A stretch of DNA of 64,000 nucleotides from Sipunculus nudus. Taxonomy: Eukaryota > Annelida > Sipuncula > Golfingiida > Sipunculidae. The translations under genes were made by a program, and so were the position numbers. Where the stretch lies: the NCBI GenBank assembly GCA_026874595.1, contig CM049309.1:14992576-15056575 (forward strand). Direction: 5' to 3'. Below are positions 62,280 through 64,000 of the stretch, piece after piece (the stretch's first letter is position 1; every line of letters starts with the position of its first letter). A model generated the notes under the pieces. The model was not told the DNA's origin and did no database searches. It saw only the letters and a list, made by a program, of their open reading frames with translations.

Positions 62280-63740
62280 GGTGATGACATCAACTAGAGT
62301 GGGTGTCACATGTATAGCAGTTAATAATGGATACATCAATGGAGATCTGGGCACAGTGTGTAACCACTGCATCAGAAAAGTACATTTTGAATACTCACAT
62401 ATTCCATTTTATAGCAATGAAAATTATATGTTTGTTTCTTTGTATCCTGGAAAAGTATGTATTCTGATAATATTTTGAAGCTTTATAGAAATATCACTGC
62501 AAATGGTAAATTGCAATAATTTAATTGTGACCATCTCCACCAGAGGTCTCCCCACAATACCCAGACTCCCATCTGTTCTATGCGGGAGCCTGTCGCCTAA
62601 ACATCCATAATTTAACTTCTGGAAATGTTGACCAGTCTGAATATTTAAAAAAGGCCTGTGAGCCAATTCTACACTGCACAGAATCGGACTCACAATTGTA
62701 AGGGTGGTGCCATTCAACAAGACAAGTTTTATTTATTAAATTTTACCCATTCATGAGATCAATTACCCTATTATTAATTTGAGTACCAGACGTGTGACAA
62801 TAGAATAACTGTTTTAGTAAACAAAAGGCACCCAGCTATTCTGGGCCCTGGACATGGTTAATTATTTGTAGTCCTTTCTGAATGCATCTGACCCGCTTAG
62901 ACGGCTGCCTGGTTGACCTTATAGTCAATTGTGGCCTGTGTGAGGATACCTTAAGTGGAGCATGCAGACAAATTTAGACAGTCCAAAGTATGAAAGGTGG
63001 TTTTATCATATTTCAAAATATTCATAATGATATTAATCTGTCAAGGTTATGGACATGTATAACATCAATATATAAGCATATATTCTTAAAAAAAAAAGAT
63101 TATATTTTATATAAACTTAATTATTAATCAACTACCACCATTTGTGTTTTAGGATCATGCTCAAACCATAAAGATAAAATCAATTTACTTCTTATCAGTT
63201 AAGTTATTATCAAAAGCAGTGTATGGTCATTATAAAACTATTCTCATTATCACACAAACCTATCACATATATAGAAACATTCATGCAGTATTCATGTATA
63301 ATTAAGTACAAATTAATATTTAACAATATTATCTCATTAAGCAGTATTAACATACAGAGAACAGCTCAATATAATAAACTAATGTTTAGACATACAGGCT
63401 AAATAATTAAGTACTTAGCTGTATAAACATTGTAAATCAGTCTCTTACTTTATTTGGCTGTTATCAAAAAGAAATTATAAATTATAAACTGCTCGCAATG
63501 TAATAAACACTGTATCACAATAAATTGTAGCCAACAAAGTATAAAGACTGCTAACGTAAAATGTGAAATGTTCAGTGTAGTTGGCATATATATATAAATA
63601 TTATATAAATAATAAATAGATACATACATTTTTTCATCTACTCTGTACCTAGCCTGATTTAATTTGACTCATGTATTATATAAGGCTCTGGCATATAATG
63701 AGTCTGAGCAGATTTCATTTTTGACACAACAGGTTTTTCA
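62280..63740. other. AT-rich sequence, nothing recognised
   Basis: Only short chance frames. The longest, on the minus strand at 62424-62720, has no recognisable domain. Confidence 0.5.
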
Positions 63741-63780
63741 TATATATATAAAGAGAGAGAGTGAGAGAGAGAGGGACACA

Positions 63781-63925
63781 CAGTGAAACCCCCATTGCAG
63801 ACACCTCTCTGAGATGGTCACCCCATATAACAATCATTCTTTGGGCTGGCTGTGTCTTTTACTATTTGAAACAGGTCTTTCATAATGGAAGTCATATTAC
63901 AACCACAGATATAGATGAAACACTG
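63781..63925. mobile_element. CAGT-ended MITE
   Basis: Begins CAGTGAAACCCCCATTGCAG and ends GATGAAACACTG, so the termini are inverted CAGTG. It is next to a (GA)n run. Flanking TA is clear only on the right. Confidence 0.5.
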
Positions 63926-64000
63926 TATAAATGTATATAAATGTTCACATAAAAATTAAATATATAGCATACAAAAAAGGATCTACAGTAATATGAAAAG

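Overview
This is animal genomic DNA: AT-rich, with one large intron-rich gene, (TA)n microsatellites, G/C homopolymer runs and many kinds of decayed transposons. Gene structure, a SINE with a TTTCCTCC-type body, pearl-like elements carrying tandem arrays and a Gmr1-like Gypsy remnant suggest a mollusc, probably a bivalve. That assignment is inference.

One gene dominates. Reading the minus strand from about 52.1 kb down to 1.4 kb, I assembled 41 exons with GT/AG junctions and compatible phases. They form one open frame of 1772 codons plus stop (1751 if the second in-frame Met is used). The N-terminal third matches vertebrate SYCP2 (synaptonemal complex protein 2). Clear anchors are a DYEFQVGLTEALFRL segment and an FWVDFNLGSK segment. 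A long basic, Ser/Thr/Lys-rich disordered middle follows, then a C-terminal coiled coil. SYCP2 builds the meiotic chromosome axis with SYCP3 and HORMAD proteins. The C-terminal coil here also aligns without gaps to SYCP3, and two adjacent 102-nt exons are paralogous copies.

The introns are packed with mobile DNA. Three families of non-autonomous elements share one layout: a 5' motif complementary to a 3' terminal hairpin, with a central tandem array of about 280-340 bp units built around the palindrome GGTGGCGCCACC. Family 1 lies at 2771-4242, 17796-18981 and 31471-32626; family 2 at 15536-17154 and 24267-25982; family 3 at 9606-11536, 29091-29379, 33798-34820, 42175-44135 and 45005-46725. 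Also intronic are a Tigger/pogo-like element (8510-11674) with a family 3 copy nested in it, two solo LTRs (22921-23689, 40234-41054), two TTAA-flanked piggyBac-like MITEs and several small CAGT-ended MITEs.

Upstream of the gene (52.4-64 kb) there is no convincing host gene. The region holds 'GGATCC' repeats with long G/C runs, a decayed Gypsy pol on the minus strand (54.4-58.0 kb) with protease, integrase, RT/RNase H order (Gmr1-like), a 22-copy 40-bp minisatellite that grew inside its integrase region, a hAT-like MITE (58792-59655), and AT-rich sequence with one hairpin repeat and one CAGT-type MITE.
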